Source: Catellatospora methionotrophica
GTDB taxonomy: Bacteria > Actinomycetota > Actinomycetes > Mycobacteriales > Micromonosporaceae
Length of the DNA stretch: 64,000 nucleotides
Reading direction: 5' to 3'
Assembly: GCF_011297335.1 (NCBI RefSeq)
Contig: NZ_JAAOTJ010000024.1
Span: 1-64,000, forward strand
In this document: positions 1 through 8,917 of the stretch, piece by piece
How the letters are laid out: each line of letters starts with the position of its first letter
Numbering within the stretch: position 1 is the stretch's first letter
Program-made: the position numbers and the translations under genes
Notes under the pieces: generated by a model
What the model was told of the DNA's origin: nothing
What the model saw: the letters and a program-made list of their open reading frames with translations, nothing else
The model's database searches: none

Positions 1-13
1 CCCGCCCCACCCG

Positions 14-81
14 CGCCGCAACTCTTAAAGAGTTGCGGCGTCAGGAGGGTCCGGAGGCCGCGACTCTTTAAGAGTTGCGGC
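14..81. repeat. Composite palindrome-pair element, copy 1
   Basis: A perfect 27-nt palindrome (14-40, core AACTCTTAAAGAGTT, centre at 27) is followed after a 17-nt spacer by a second 25-nt copy (57-81) whose only irregularity is a G-T wobble. The same arrangement, with the same spacer length and similar spacer sequence, recurs at 47161-47227. This copy lies just 3' of livM. Seen directly. A role as terminator, REP-like repeat or protein-binding site is inference. Confidence 0.85.
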
Positions 82-105
82 AGGGGGAGGTCAGGGGCCG
101 GGGGG

Positions 106-1230
106 TCAGGGGCGGGGTGGTGGGGTCACGGCTCGGCGGAGGGCGGTTAGGCGGGTGCCGAGGCTGGCGAGGCCGCCGGGGAAGAAGTAGACGGCCAGGA
201 TGAAGATGGTGCCCAGGACGAACAGGGGCTGGGACAGGGGGCCTGCGAGCACGCCGGGTAGGGAGTCGACGGCGTCGGAGCCGCCGAAGTCGGTCAGGCG
301 GTGGTCCAGGTAGGTGAACAGGACGCCGCCGATTACGGGGCCGAACCGGGTGCCCGGTCCACCGAGCACGACCATGACCAGCAGGGTCAGGGTCAGGTCC
401 GACGACGCGACGTGCGGGGAGGCACCGGCCGCGAGCAGCAGGTACACCACGCCGCCGAGGGCGGCCAGCGCGCTGGACAGGGTGAAGGACACCAGCTTGA
501 AGCGGTACGGGTCCAGCCCCAGCACGCCGATGCGCCGCTCGTCGTCGCGCAGCCCGGCGAAGACCCGCCCGGTCGGCGACTGCGCGACCCGGTGCAGCAC
601 CACCACGACCAGCGTGAGGTACGCCAGCGCGATCCAGTACAGGTTGACCGTGTTGACGACGCCGACCAGCGCGTCGGGCAGCCCGGACGAGGCCAGCGCC
701 AGGCCCTCCTCGCCGCCGGTCAGGCCGCCCGGGTCGCGGGCCACCAGGATCGCGCCGACCTGCCCGAACGCCAGGGTGACCATGGAGAACGCGATGCCGT
801 GCACCCGCAGCGCGACCGCGCCCAGCGCCGTGGCGACGGTCGTCGCGAACAGCACCGCCAGCAGCGCGGCCAGCGGCAGCGGGTAGCCGTACTTGGTGAT
901 CAGGATGTCGGTGCCGTAGACGCCGAGCGCGAAGTAGAGCGCGTGCCCGAACGACAGCAGCCCGGTGCGCCCGAACAGCAGGTCGTATCCGGCCGCGAGC
1001 CCGCCGAAGACCAGGCACAGCGCCAGCACCTGTAGCGCCCCGGGCGAGTTGATCGGCCCGTCGAACAGCCCGGGAATCGTGATCCCGCTGTACGGCAGCA
1101 CCGCCAGCAGCGCGAACGCCGCCACCGGCCAGAACCGCTTCACCAGCGCCGACGTCGCCGGACGGGCGGGCGCGGTGGGCACGCCCGGCCGGTCCGGGGT
1201 CTGCGCCACGGGAGTCTGCGTCGCCGTCAT
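106..1230 (-). CDS. livM: Branched-chain amino-acid ABC transporter permease (LivM type)
   Basis: Second membrane permease of a LivKHMGF-type importer, 374 aa. About ten hydrophobic segments follow a roughly 35-residue Pro/Ala/Thr-rich N-terminus. The conserved GYDLLFGRTGLLSFGHA block (after about residue 80) and the GGPGTRFGPVIGG loop typical of LivM are present. The ATG at 1230 overlaps the livH stop by 4 nt (ATGA), so a longer reading frame extending upstream through livH is not the gene. It is last in a five-gene minus-strand operon and is followed by the palindrome pair at 14-81. Substrate specificity (Leu/Ile/Val, amides or other) cannot be read from the sequence. Confidence 0.93.
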   Translation of the reverse strand: MTATQTPVAQTPDRPGVPTAPARPATSALVKRFWPVAAFALLAVLPYSGITIPGLFDGPINSPGALQVLALCLVFGGLAAGYDLLFGRTGLLSFGHALYFALGVYGTDILITKYGYPLPLAALLAVLFATTVATALGAVALRVHGIAFSMVTLAFGQVGAILVARDPGGLTGGEEGLALASSGLPDALVGVVNTVNLYWIALAYLTLVVVVLHRVAQSPTGRVFAGLRDDERRIGVLGLDPYRFKLVSFTLSSALAALGGVVYLLLAAGASPHVASSDLTLTLLVMVVLGGPGTRFGPVIGGVLFTYLDHRLTDFGGSDAVDSLPGVLAGPLSQPLFVLGTIFILAVYFFPGGLASLGTRLTALRRAVTPPPRP

Positions 1231-2117
1231 GCTGTCGCCGCCTTTCCGGCCAGGCCCGCGGGACGCCACAGCAGCACGACGGCCAGCAGTGCGACCACGC
1301 AGATGTCTCCGGCGCCCGAGGTGCCGTAGTAGTTGACGAACTGCTGGAGCAGGCCCACCGCGACCGCGGCGATCGCCGAGCCCGACACCGAGCCCATGCC
1401 GCCGATCACGACCACGATGAAGGCGAAGATCAGCAGCGAGGCTCCGCTGGTCGGCGAGACGCTGCCGAAGTACACCCCGGACAGCGCGCCCGCGAGGGCT
1501 GCGGCGGCCCCGCCGATGGCGAAGACCAGGGTGAACGCCTTGCGCACGTCGATGCCGAGCGCGGTGACCATCTCCCGGTTCTCCACCCCCGCCCGGATGA
1601 TCAGGCCGTACCGGGTCCAGCGCAGGAAGGCCAGCAGCAGGCCGAGCACCACCAGGGCGGCGACGATCAGCAGCAGCCGGTCCAGCGGCACCCGGGCTTC
1701 GGCGATGGTGACGACCTGCTGGGTCCACGACGGGCGCGGGAACGGGCGCGGGTCCGCGCCGAACCCGGCCTGCAGTGCGGCCACCCCGGCCAGCGACAGG
1801 CCGACGGTGACCAGCACCTGTTCGATGGTGCGCGAGTAGAGCGGCCGGATCATGACCAGCTCGACCAGCGCGGCGACCACGGTCCCGGCCAGCACGCCGA
1901 ACGCGACGGCGAGCACGAAGCCCCATCCGTCCGATCCCGCGCCGGGCAGGTTGCCCGCGGCCCACCAGGTGGCGTACGCGCCGACGGACAGGAACAGCCC
2001 GTGCGCGAAGTTGAGCACGTCGGCGAGCCCGAACACGAGCGACAGCCCCGACGCGACGAGGAAGTACAGCGCCGCCAGGCCGAGCCCGGTGACGGTCATC
2101 AGGACGATCGTCGACAT
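1227..2117 (-). CDS. livH: Branched-chain amino-acid ABC transporter permease (LivH type)
   Basis: First permease of the importer, 296 aa, with about eight membrane segments. The N-terminal GLSLVFGLADVLNFAHG motif and the later VVIGGMGSVSGS loop are family hallmarks. The ATG at 2117 shares one base with the livF stop (TGATG). Its own stop overlaps livM by 4 nt, so livF, livH and livM should be translationally coupled. It is expected to pair with LivM in the membrane and be driven by LivG and LivF. Confidence 0.93.
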   Translation of the reverse strand: MSTIVLMTVTGLGLAALYFLVASGLSLVFGLADVLNFAHGLFLSVGAYATWWAAGNLPGAGSDGWGFVLAVAFGVLAGTVVAALVELVMIRPLYSRTIEQVLVTVGLSLAGVAALQAGFGADPRPFPRPSWTQQVVTIAEARVPLDRLLLIVAALVVLGLLLAFLRWTRYGLIIRAGVENREMVTALGIDVRKAFTLVFAIGGAAAALAGALSGVYFGSVSPTSGASLLIFAFIVVVIGGMGSVSGSAIAAVAVGLLQQFVNYYGTSGAGDICVVALLAVVLLWRPAGLAGKAATA

Positions 2118-2977
2118 CAGTGCCCCCCGGCAGCGTTGACGGCCAGCAGAGACTTGGTGAGCGCCGGGTCGGCCAGCAACTGCTCGCCCGGTCCGGTCCA
2201 GGCGACCTGGCCCGCGGCGATGACGACGGCGTCGCCGGCGAGCCTGCGTACGACGGCGAGGTTCTGCTCGACGAGCAGGACGGGCACCGCCTGCGCGGCC
2301 CGTTCCAGAGCCTCGGCCACCTCGGTGACCACCTTGGGCGCGAGACCCTTGGTCGGCTCGTCGATGAGTAGCAGCCGGTTGCTGTTGAGCAGCACCCGGC
2401 CCAGCGACAGCATCTGCTGCTGCCCGCCGGACAGCGAGCCCGCCCGCTGCTTGGCCCGCTTCGACAGCTCGGGGAACAGGCTGAAGACCAGGTCGTAGTC
2501 GGGGGCGTCGGTGCGCTCGGCCAGCCGCAGGTTCTCCGCGACGGTCAGCCCGGCGAACACGCACCGGTCCTCCGGCACGAAGCCCAGCCCCGCCTTGACC
2601 AGCGCGTGCGTGGGCCTGCCGAGGATCTCCTCGCCGCCGAGCCGGACCGAGCCGGTCGCGGTGCCGTTGCGCGGGGTCAGCCCCAGGATCGCGCGCAGCG
2701 TGGTCGACTTGCCCACCCCGTTGCGCCCCAGCAGCACGGTCACCCCCGACGAGGCGACGTCGAAGGAGACGCCCTGCAGGATGTGCAGCCCCGCGATACG
2801 CACCGACAGGTCGGCCACCTGGAGCAGGCTCGCCGATGCGGCGTCGGCCGGCGGCCCGGCGGTCCGCTCGGCCGCCGCCGGCGCGCCGCCCGGGTTCGCC
2901 GTGCCGGTTCCGACGGCCCGCTCCTCGGCCGTCACCGTGCCGTCGGGGCCCGGCGCCCCAGCTCGCTCGGCCGTCAC
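2117..2977 (-). CDS. livF: Branched-chain amino-acid ABC transporter ATP-binding protein (LivF type)
   Basis: One of two ATPases of the importer. Translation probably starts at the GTG at 2977, which overlaps the livG stop (GTGA), giving 286 aa. It has an unusually long Ala/Pro/Gly-rich N-terminal extension of about 50 residues before the ATPase core. Walker A is GRNGVGKST, the signature is LSGGQQQ, Walker B is LLLIDEPTKGL, and a VEQN switch region follows, all typical of LivF. The longer in-frame reading upstream runs through livG and is not the gene. Confidence 0.92.
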   Translation of the reverse strand: MTAERAGAPGPDGTVTAEERAVGTGTANPGGAPAAAERTAGPPADAASASLLQVADLSVRIAGLHILQGVSFDVASSGVTVLLGRNGVGKSTTLRAILGLTPRNGTATGSVRLGGEEILGRPTHALVKAGLGFVPEDRCVFAGLTVAENLRLAERTDAPDYDLVFSLFPELSKRAKQRAGSLSGGQQQMLSLGRVLLNSNRLLLIDEPTKGLAPKVVTEVAEALERAAQAVPVLLVEQNLAVVRRLAGDAVVIAAGQVAWTGPGEQLLADPALTKSLLAVNAAGGH

Positions 2978-3810
2978 AAGCCCTCCCCCAGGTATGCCTC
3001 CTGCACGGTGGCGTTGGCCATCACCGCGTCGGGGGTGTCGCAGGCCAGCAGCGCGCCGTGGTGCATGACGGCGATGCGGTCGGCCAGGTCCAGGATCACG
3101 TCCATGTGGTGCTCCACCATGAGCACGCTGCGACCGCTGTGGGCGGTCAGCTCCCGGATGACCTCGACCAGCTCGGGCACGTCCTCGGCGGACACCCCGG
3201 CCATCGGCTCGTCCAGCAGCAGCACCGACGGCTCGCCCGCCAGCAGCAGCGCGATCTCCAGCTTGCGCTTCTCGCCGTGGGCCAGCGTGCCCGCGAGCGC
3301 GTCGCCGCGCGCGCCGAGCCCGACCGTGGCCAGGCACTCGTCGGCGCGCTCGGCGACCTCGCGGTAGGCCGCCGCCCGCCGCCACAGGGCCAGCGAGCCG
3401 CCGCGGTGCGCCTGAACGGCGAGGCGTACGTTCTCGCGGACCGACAGGCTGCCGAACACCGACGAGGACTGGAAGGTGCGGCCCAGGCCGCGCTGCGCCC
3501 GGCGGTGCGGGGCCAGTGTGGTGATGTCCGCGCCGTGCAGCAGGACCCGTCCGGCGGTGACCGCGCGCAGGCCCGAGATGAGGTTGAACAGCGAGGTCTT
3601 GCCGGCCCCGTTCGGGCCGATCACGCCGAGGAACTCACCGGGGTGCAGCTGCAGGGACACGCCGTCGACGATGGCGACCTCACCGATACGCCAGGTCAGC
3701 GCATCGGTGGCGAGCACCGCGGCGGAGGCTTCTGGGGAGCCGAGGCCCCGTCCGGGCCGCTGCTGCGGCGCGGGCGGGGCCTCGGTCGTACCCGTGGTGG
3801 GGTGGTCCAC
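2974..3810 (-). CDS. livG: Branched-chain amino-acid ABC transporter ATP-binding protein (LivG type)
   Basis: 278 aa. An N-terminal extension of about 30 residues precedes an ABC ATPase with Walker A GPNGAGKTS, the LivG-type RTFQ motif (LGRTFQSSSVFG), Walker B VLLLDEPMAGV and the VEHHMDV switch. The signature is degenerate (LAHGEKRKLE), which is normal for LivG. It starts 3 nt downstream of the livK-like gene stop and overlaps livF by 4 nt. It couples ATP hydrolysis to uptake through the LivHM channel. Confidence 0.93.
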   Translation of the reverse strand: MDHPTTGTTEAPPAPQQRPGRGLGSPEASAAVLATDALTWRIGEVAIVDGVSLQLHPGEFLGVIGPNGAGKTSLFNLISGLRAVTAGRVLLHGADITTLAPHRRAQRGLGRTFQSSSVFGSLSVRENVRLAVQAHRGGSLALWRRAAAYREVAERADECLATVGLGARGDALAGTLAHGEKRKLEIALLLAGEPSVLLLDEPMAGVSAEDVPELVEVIRELTAHSGRSVLMVEHHMDVILDLADRIAVMHHGALLACDTPDAVMANATVQEAYLGEGL

Positions 3811-3813
3811 AGG

Positions 3814-5046
3814 TCAGGACTTCATCGCTACGGCGGGCGGGGTGACGTCTTCCGGCGCCAGCTCCTTGACCAGCTGCGGCTTGGCAGCCGGGCCGACACC
3901 CACGAGCTTGACCTGGAACATCGGCTGGATCATGGCGTGGTCCTCCTTGCGGATGGTCATCTTGCCCTTGACCCCGTCGAAGCTCCAGCCCTCCAGCGCG
4001 GTGACCATCTTCTCGACGTCGTCGCCGCCCTCGCTGACCGCCCGGACCACCATCTGCGCGGCGTTGAAGCCGTCGGGGCTGAACAGGTCCAGCCCACCGG
4101 TGATCTTCGCGCCGGCCGCCTTGGCGGCCTCGTTGCTGGTCGCGCCGTCGAAGTAGTGCGACAGGAAGGAGATCTTCTCGCCGGCCGCGCCGAACACCGG
4201 GTAGGACGCCTTCTGGTCCAGGCCGGTGACGACGGTGGTGCTGCCGAGCACGCCCTGCTGGTCCAGCGCGCCCCACATGGCGGTGGCGGTGGTGCCCGCC
4301 CAGGCCACGAACAGCAGGTCCGGCTTGGCCGCGTTGACCTGGCTGGCGAACGGGGTGAAGTCGGTCGCGCTGGCCGGGACCAGGATCGCCGACACCTTCG
4401 CGCCCGCGCCGCCGATGACCGCGGTCACCGCCGCCTCGTTGGCCTTGCCGAACGCGCTGTCCTGCGCGAAGACGACGACCTTCTTGTCCTTGGCGTCGCC
4501 GATGAACGACTTGGCGGCGAGCACGTCCTGGTACGACTGGCGGCCCGAGCGGAACGTGTAGCGGTTCACGCCGGTGATGCCGTCGGTGGCGGCCGGGCCG
4601 GAGATGAACAGCGTCTTGTCCTGCGCGGCGACCGGCGCGACCTGCAGGGCCACCCCGGAGGACGCCGACCCGGCGAGGATCTTGACACCCTTGCCGATCA
4701 GGTCCTTCGCCGCGGACACGGCCTTGGCCGGGTCACCGGCGTCGTCGGCCTCCAGCAGCTCGATCGCCCGGCCGTTGACCTTGTTGGTGCCGTTGGTGGC
4801 CTGGGCCAGCCCGGCCTTGAAGCCGTCGATGTACTGCTTGCCGTAGCTGGCCAGCGCGCCGGACTGGGAGTAGACCAGACCGACCTTGACCGGGGCCCCG
4901 TCCCCGCCCGTGCCCTGCGCGGCCTCCTGCGGGCTGCTGCAACCGGCCGCGGCCAGCAGGGCCGCGGCGACCGTCGAGGCAACGAACACCCGCCGGGACA
5001 ACCCGGCATTATCTGCAAAAACGTGCAGTCTGCTGCGCTCGCTCAC
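3814..5046 (-). CDS. livK: Branched-chain amino-acid ABC transporter substrate-binding lipoprotein
   Basis: 410 aa periplasmic-binding-protein fold (type I, Peripla_BP_6 like). The N-terminus has twin arginines (residues 18-19) before a hydrophobic stretch ending in AAAGC, with Cys36 the lipidation site. That suggests a Tat- or Sec-exported lipoprotein anchored outside the membrane. Blocks such as KVGLVYSQSGALASYGK and ITGVNRYTFR are typical of LivK-like receptors. It is the first gene of the operon, so its promoter should lie in 5047-5210. The ligand is unknown, and urea or amide receptors of the same family cannot be excluded. Confidence 0.9.
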   Translation of the reverse strand: MSERSRLHVFADNAGLSRRVFVASTVAAALLAAAGCSSPQEAAQGTGGDGAPVKVGLVYSQSGALASYGKQYIDGFKAGLAQATNGTNKVNGRAIELLEADDAGDPAKAVSAAKDLIGKGVKILAGSASSGVALQVAPVAAQDKTLFISGPAATDGITGVNRYTFRSGRQSYQDVLAAKSFIGDAKDKKVVVFAQDSAFGKANEAAVTAVIGGAGAKVSAILVPASATDFTPFASQVNAAKPDLLFVAWAGTTATAMWGALDQQGVLGSTTVVTGLDQKASYPVFGAAGEKISFLSHYFDGATSNEAAKAAGAKITGGLDLFSPDGFNAAQMVVRAVSEGGDDVEKMVTALEGWSFDGVKGKMTIRKEDHAMIQPMFQVKLVGVGPAAKPQLVKELAPEDVTPPAVAMKS

Positions 5047-5210
5047 TGCATCTCCTCATTGAGTGGTCTGTCGATGCCGCGAGGTCGCTCTGTTAATGCG
5101 GTGTTGCCGGAGCGAGTCACCTCGGGGTCGCGGACCACGCTAGAGAGACACCTCACAGGCGGCCATGTGGGCGCAACCCACAACGACCGCCCATGCGGTG
5201 TAGCGCACAG

Positions 5211-6251
5211 CTAGAGCACGGACAGATGAACGTGGTTGGTGTGGTCGCCGGCCGGGTCGTCGCCACAGTTGCCGCCCGCCGAGCGGTACGTCTTCCAGCC
5301 CGATCCGGCCAGCCAGATCTTGCAGTACCAGATCACGTACATGACGCCGAGCCTGCTGGCGTTCTTCACGAAGAACGAGGCCAGCTTGTCGCCGTAGAGC
5401 TTGTTCGCGCCCTTGGACGAGAAGTTCTTGAACCCGTCCGGCTCCGAGGAGAAGTCGCAGGCCCGGCCCTTGGGATGCTCGTACATGTCGCCGGAGCGGT
5501 AGCAGGAGACGTAGTGGTGGAACCAGCGTTGGGCCTGCTGCAGGGCGAACAGGGTGCGCGGCGTGACGCAGCCGTTGGCCGGGGTCGGGTCGTCCACGGT
5601 GCAGCCCTGCGACGGCCAGCTGCCGTCGGAGTTGCGCTTGGCCGAGGCGGAGGTCGGCGCGTACGGGTCGACCCAGCCGTTGGTCGCGTAGCCGCCGACC
5701 GCCGACAGCGCCCGCTCGGTCGCCGCGCGCAGCTTGGTCATCTCGGAAACCTGCTTGGCCTGCTCCTTGACCCGGGCGTCGATCTCGGCCTTGGTCGTGT
5801 CGATCTCCTTGCGGGCCTCGACCAGTTCGCTGATGCGGGCCTCGTCGCGGGCCGTCATCTTCTCGAACGCCGCGGAGCGGGCCAGGAAGGCGTCCGGCGA
5901 GTTGGCGTTGAGCATGACGCCGATGACACCGAGCCGCCCGGCCTTGTAGGCCTCGGCCGCGTACTTCTGCACGCCGGTCTTGGCGCGCAGGTAGCGGTTC
6001 TCCGCCAGCACCAGCGTCTTGTTGAGCGCGGTCTGCTCCGTCTTGGCCTTGGCGAGCAGGCCCTCGGCCTCCAGGTACTGACCGGCGGCGCTCTCCAGGG
6101 TCTGGCGCAGCTGCGCGATCTTCGTCGAGGAGATCTCGTTGGGCTCGGCCAGCGCGGCGGAGGGGAACGTGGTCACCAGGAACGCTGCCGCCACGGCGAC
6201 GGCGATGGCCGACACGAAACGACGCCGGGGACGGCGCACCGTCAGGGTCAC
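5211..6251 (-). CDS. Secreted coiled-coil protein with C-terminal M15-like peptidase fold
   Basis: 346 aa from the GTG at 6251, which has an AAGGA ribosome site about 9 nt upstream; the longer reading frame to 6440 lacks such a site. A basic N-terminus and hydrophobic segment ending in SAALAEP form a signal peptide. Residues of about 45-190 are a long charged coiled coil, as in NlpC/P60-associated cell-wall proteins. The C-terminal 130 residues contain HPKGRACDFS and DHTNHVHLS, spaced like the zinc ligands (H, D, H) of peptidoglycan carboxypeptidases of the ARB_07466/M15-like type. Four cysteines in this domain may form disulfides. Probable peptidoglycan hydrolase; activity is inferred. Confidence 0.75.
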   Translation of the reverse strand: MTLTVRRPRRRFVSAIAVAVAAAFLVTTFPSAALAEPNEISSTKIAQLRQTLESAAGQYLEAEGLLAKAKTEQTALNKTLVLAENRYLRAKTGVQKYAAEAYKAGRLGVIGVMLNANSPDAFLARSAAFEKMTARDEARISELVEARKEIDTTKAEIDARVKEQAKQVSEMTKLRAATERALSAVGGYATNGWVDPYAPTSASAKRNSDGSWPSQGCTVDDPTPANGCVTPRTLFALQQAQRWFHHYVSCYRSGDMYEHPKGRACDFSSEPDGFKNFSSKGANKLYGDKLASFFVKNASRLGVMYVIWYCKIWLAGSGWKTYRSAGGNCGDDPAGDHTNHVHLSVL

Positions 6252-6393
6252 GGACGTGGATCCTTCCGTCTCACGCCGCGAAGGGAAGGAACTGGGGGTG
6301 CGCGCGGCGGCGGCCGCCACGGGAGTCGGGGGCACCCGCAGACGTGCGGCCGCGAGGCAGGTTACCGCAGCGCCGCGCCGGCAGGAAAGTTGT

Positions 6394-7188
6394 TCATGCG
6401 AGCAACACGCTGCGTACCAGCCCAAACACCGCATCGTCACGGCACACGACGAGACCGTTGCGCGGGTGCACCGGGTCGTAGTCGGCGCCGTCGAACTGCT
6501 TGACCACGCCGCCGGCCTCGCGCATCAGCAGCGCACCCGGCGCGTGGTCCCACGGCTTGGCCCGCCAGAACAGCGCGAAGTGCCGGGTCTGCTGCAGCAG
6601 TTCCGGGTACTCCCGCGCGGCGCAGCGCATCCCGGGGATCGCCTCGGAGAGGTTCGGCAGCCGGGACTCCAGCTGGTCGCGCAGGTCCGGCGGCAGGAAC
6701 CTGGTCATCACGACGCCACGCAGCTCTTCCGGAGCGACCGGGGTGTGGTCCAGCACCACCCGCACGCCGTCGACATAGGAACCGGCTCCGGCCTCGGCCG
6801 CGGCGACGGTTCCGGGGACCGGTTCGTAGATCACCGCGAGCACCGGCACGCCGCCCCGCATCAGGGCGACCATCATGCCGAACGGCTCCTGCCCGGCGGC
6901 GAAGTTGCCGGTGCCGTCGATCGGGTCGATCAGCCATACCGCGCCGTCGTCGTCGAGGCGGGTGAGCACGTCCGGGTCGGCCGCGACGGCCTCCTCGCCG
7001 ACCACCAGCGAGCCGGGCAGCAGCGCCGCGAGCCGTGCGGTCAGCATGACCTCGGCCTCACGGTCGGCGACCGTCACGAGGTCACCGGGGCTCTTCTCGA
7101 CGATCTCCCCGTCGGCCAGGTTGCGGAACCTCGGCAGAACCACCGTCTCCGCGGTCTCCCGCAGAATCTCCACGATCCGGTCAATCAT
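6394..7188 (-). CDS. Inositol monophosphatase family protein
   Basis: 264 aa, normal length for the family. Metal-binding motifs are intact: GEE at 64-66, DPIDGTGNF at 88-96 and WDHAPGA at 213-219. Members dephosphorylate inositol phosphates, histidinol phosphate, PAP or fructose-1,6-bisphosphate, and the sequence alone does not separate these. Actinobacterial HisN-type histidinol phosphatases look similar, but no his gene is nearby. It is divergent from the small lipoprotein gene at 7226, with only 37 nt between them. Confidence 0.85.
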   Translation of the reverse strand: MIDRIVEILRETAETVVLPRFRNLADGEIVEKSPGDLVTVADREAEVMLTARLAALLPGSLVVGEEAVAADPDVLTRLDDDGAVWLIDPIDGTGNFAAGQEPFGMMVALMRGGVPVLAVIYEPVPGTVAAAEAGAGSYVDGVRVVLDHTPVAPEELRGVVMTRFLPPDLRDQLESRLPNLSEAIPGMRCAAREYPELLQQTRHFALFWRAKPWDHAPGALLMREAGGVVKQFDGADYDPVHPRNGLVVCRDDAVFGLVRSVLLA

Positions 7189-7225
7189 CGCCGTGCCCCG
7201 ATCCTGGTGGGTTTATGATCGTCCA

Positions 7226-7570
7226 ATGTTCGCACGGAGGACGAAGCGTCTCATCGCCACCGCAGCGCTGGTGGCCGCGCTCACCGGTGGGGCCCTGGCC
7301 GGTTGCAGCGGCGAAGGTGCGACCAGCACCTGCAGCACGACCGGCTGCACGATCACCTTCGAGCGCAGCGTCACCAACGCCAAGATCTCCATCCTGGGCG
7401 TCGAAGTGCAGCTCGTGAGCGCGAACCAGGATTCGGCGACGCTGAAGGTCGCCGGGCAGGAGGTCACCGTGCAGCGCGGCAACGGCGTCAGCGTCGGCGA
7501 CTTCACGGTCAAGATCACCGAGATCACGGACAGCCAGGTCGTGGTGCAGGTCGACCGCGGCGGAAACTGA
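7226..7570 (+). CDS. Small secreted lipoprotein, unknown function
   Basis: 114 aa. A short basic N-terminus and hydrophobic stretch end in a clear lipobox (LAGC, Cys about 27). The mature part is short and beta-rich (alternating V/T/I), with one CSTTGC cysteine pair near its start. I do not recognise a named family. It is divergent from the phosphatase gene, and the intervening 37 nt must carry both promoters or a leaderless start. Confidence 0.75.
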   Translation: MFARRTKRLIATAALVAALTGGALAGCSGEGATSTCSTTGCTITFERSVTNAKISILGVEVQLVSANQDSATLKVAGQEVTVQRGNGVSVGDFTVKITEITDSQVVVQVDRGGN

Positions 7571-7690
7571 CCCGGTCAGCTGCGCCGACCCCCGCCCACG
7601 ACGCGGTCGCCACGGGTTAATCTCGTACGCGACCGGCTGCGCCAGCAGCCCAAACCTGGCGCGGAGCGCCCCGGAACACGGTGGTCGACA

Positions 7691-8227
7691 ATGACTGGCA
7701 ACCCCTCCACTCCCCCCGTCTTCGTGCACCCGAGCGCCGATGTCGAGGAAGGCGCGCAGGTCGGCGCCGGGACCAAGATCTGGCACCTGGCGCACGTGCG
7801 CAACAGCGCGACGATCGGCGCGGGCTGCGTGATCGGCCGCAACGTGTACGTCGACGCCGAGGTCGTGATCGGCGACCTCGTGAAGATCCAGAACAACGTG
7901 TCGGTGTACCACGGCGTCACCATCGAGGACGAGGTCTTCGTCGGCCCGTGCGTGGTCTTCACCAACGACCTGCGGCCGCGCGCGCAGAACCCGGACTGGC
8001 AGATCACCCCGACGCTGATCAAGCGGGGCGCGTCGCTGGGCGCGAACGCCACCATCGTCTGCGGCACGGTCATCGGCGAGCACGCGATGGTCGCCGCCGG
8101 TTCCGTGGTCACCAAGAGCGTCGCGCCGAACCAGCTCGTGGCCGGCAACCCTGCCCGGCACCTGGGCTGGGTCGACGAGAAGGGCCAGATCGTGTCCCGC
8201 GACGCGGAGCGGCCCACCGGCCTGTGA
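7691..8227 (+). CDS. Left-handed beta-helix acyltransferase, WbpD/QdtC-like
   Basis: 178 aa of hexapeptide repeats ([I/V]GxGxxI pattern) from about residue 15 to 150. The blocks TKIWHLAHVRNSATIGAG and KIQNNVSVYHGVTIEDEVFVGP are characteristic of N-acetyltransferases acting on 3-amino UDP-sugars, such as WbpD. Known WbpD acetylates the 3-amino group of UDP-2-acetamido-3-amino-glucuronate. In this locus a DegT aminotransferase and an oxidoreductase that would supply such a substrate follow at 10795 and 11898. The exact acceptor is inferred from that context. Confidence 0.83.
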   Translation: MTGNPSTPPVFVHPSADVEEGAQVGAGTKIWHLAHVRNSATIGAGCVIGRNVYVDAEVVIGDLVKIQNNVSVYHGVTIEDEVFVGPCVVFTNDLRPRAQNPDWQITPTLIKRGASLGANATIVCGTVIGEHAMVAAGSVVTKSVAPNQLVAGNPARHLGWVDEKGQIVSRDAERPTGL

Positions 8228-8251
8228 CGAAGGCCGGAGCATGACGACCAG

Positions 8252-8295
8252 CACCGTGCGCGGCCGGCCACCCGGGTGCCCGGCCGCGCACGGTG
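8252..8295. terminator. Bidirectional hairpin terminator
   Basis: A perfect 16-bp stem (8252-8267 with 8280-8295) encloses a 12-nt loop that itself contains a CACCCGGGTG palindrome. It sits between the convergent acetyltransferase and TetR genes, so it can end both transcripts. No T-run, which is common in actinobacteria. Confidence 0.7.
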
Positions 8296-8303
8296 TGCTC
8301 GGA

Positions 8304-8906
8304 TCAGCCCGACAGGCCCGCGATGATCGCCGACACCAGGCGCGGCACGTAGTCGGCCGGCACCGGGTTGCGGGTGACCGCGAGGTGCCAGTACACGGGG
8401 CCGACGATCAGGTCCACCGCGACGTCGGGATCGGTGTCGGCGGGCAGCTCGCCGCGCTCGACGGCACGGCCGATCAGCAGCGCGCCGACCTCGTGCTGGT
8501 TCGCGCGCAGCGCGTGCTGCAGTTTCTCGCCGATCTGCGGGTTGCGGGCAGCCTCGGCCAGCAGGTCTGGAATGACCTGCGAGGCCAGCGGATGCCGCAG
8601 CGCCCGGGTGAGGATCTGCAGGAAGATCATCAGGTCGCCCTGCAGCGTCCCGGTATCGGGCAGCGGCAGTTTCTGGCCCGCCAGGCCGGACACGATCTCC
8701 AGCACCATTTCGAGCTTGGAACCCCACCGCCGGTAGACGGCGGTCTTCGCCACACCGGCGCGCCGGGCCACCGCCTCGATCGACAGCCGGCCGTAGCCGA
8801 CCAGGGCAAGCTCCTCCACCACCGCGGCCTGGATCGCCTCGGTGATATCCCCCCTCAACACGGCCGCCCCCGCGGGGACGCGCCTACTCTCAGCCAGCAC
8901 GTGCAT
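8304..8906 (-). CDS. TetR-family transcriptional regulator
   Basis: 200 aa. An N-terminal helix-turn-helix (about residues 20-65) has the typical sequence IEAVARRAGVAKTAVYRRWG. The C-terminal ligand-binding domain resembles the TetR_C group often found in small regulators of transport genes. It is divergent from the polysaccharide exporter permease at 9053, and a 21-bp palindrome at 8918-8938 lies in the shared upstream region, so autoregulation plus control of the exporter is a reasonable inference. The start may instead be the GTG at 8900, six bases further in. Confidence 0.88.
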   Translation of the reverse strand: MHVLAESRRVPAGAAVLRGDITEAIQAAVVEELALVGYGRLSIEAVARRAGVAKTAVYRRWGSKLEMVLEIVSGLAGQKLPLPDTGTLQGDLMIFLQILTRALRHPLASQVIPDLLAEAARNPQIGEKLQHALRANQHEVGALLIGRAVERGELPADTDPDVAVDLIVGPVYWHLAVTRNPVPADYVPRLVSAIIAGLSG

Positions 8907-8917
8907 ACGATAGCGCA

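Noticed and set aside
2836-5214. A 792-codon open frame on the plus strand, antisense to the liv operon
   Set aside because: High-GC codon bias leaves the opposite strand open. The frame is Arg/Gly/His-rich, without domains, and covers four well-supported genes.
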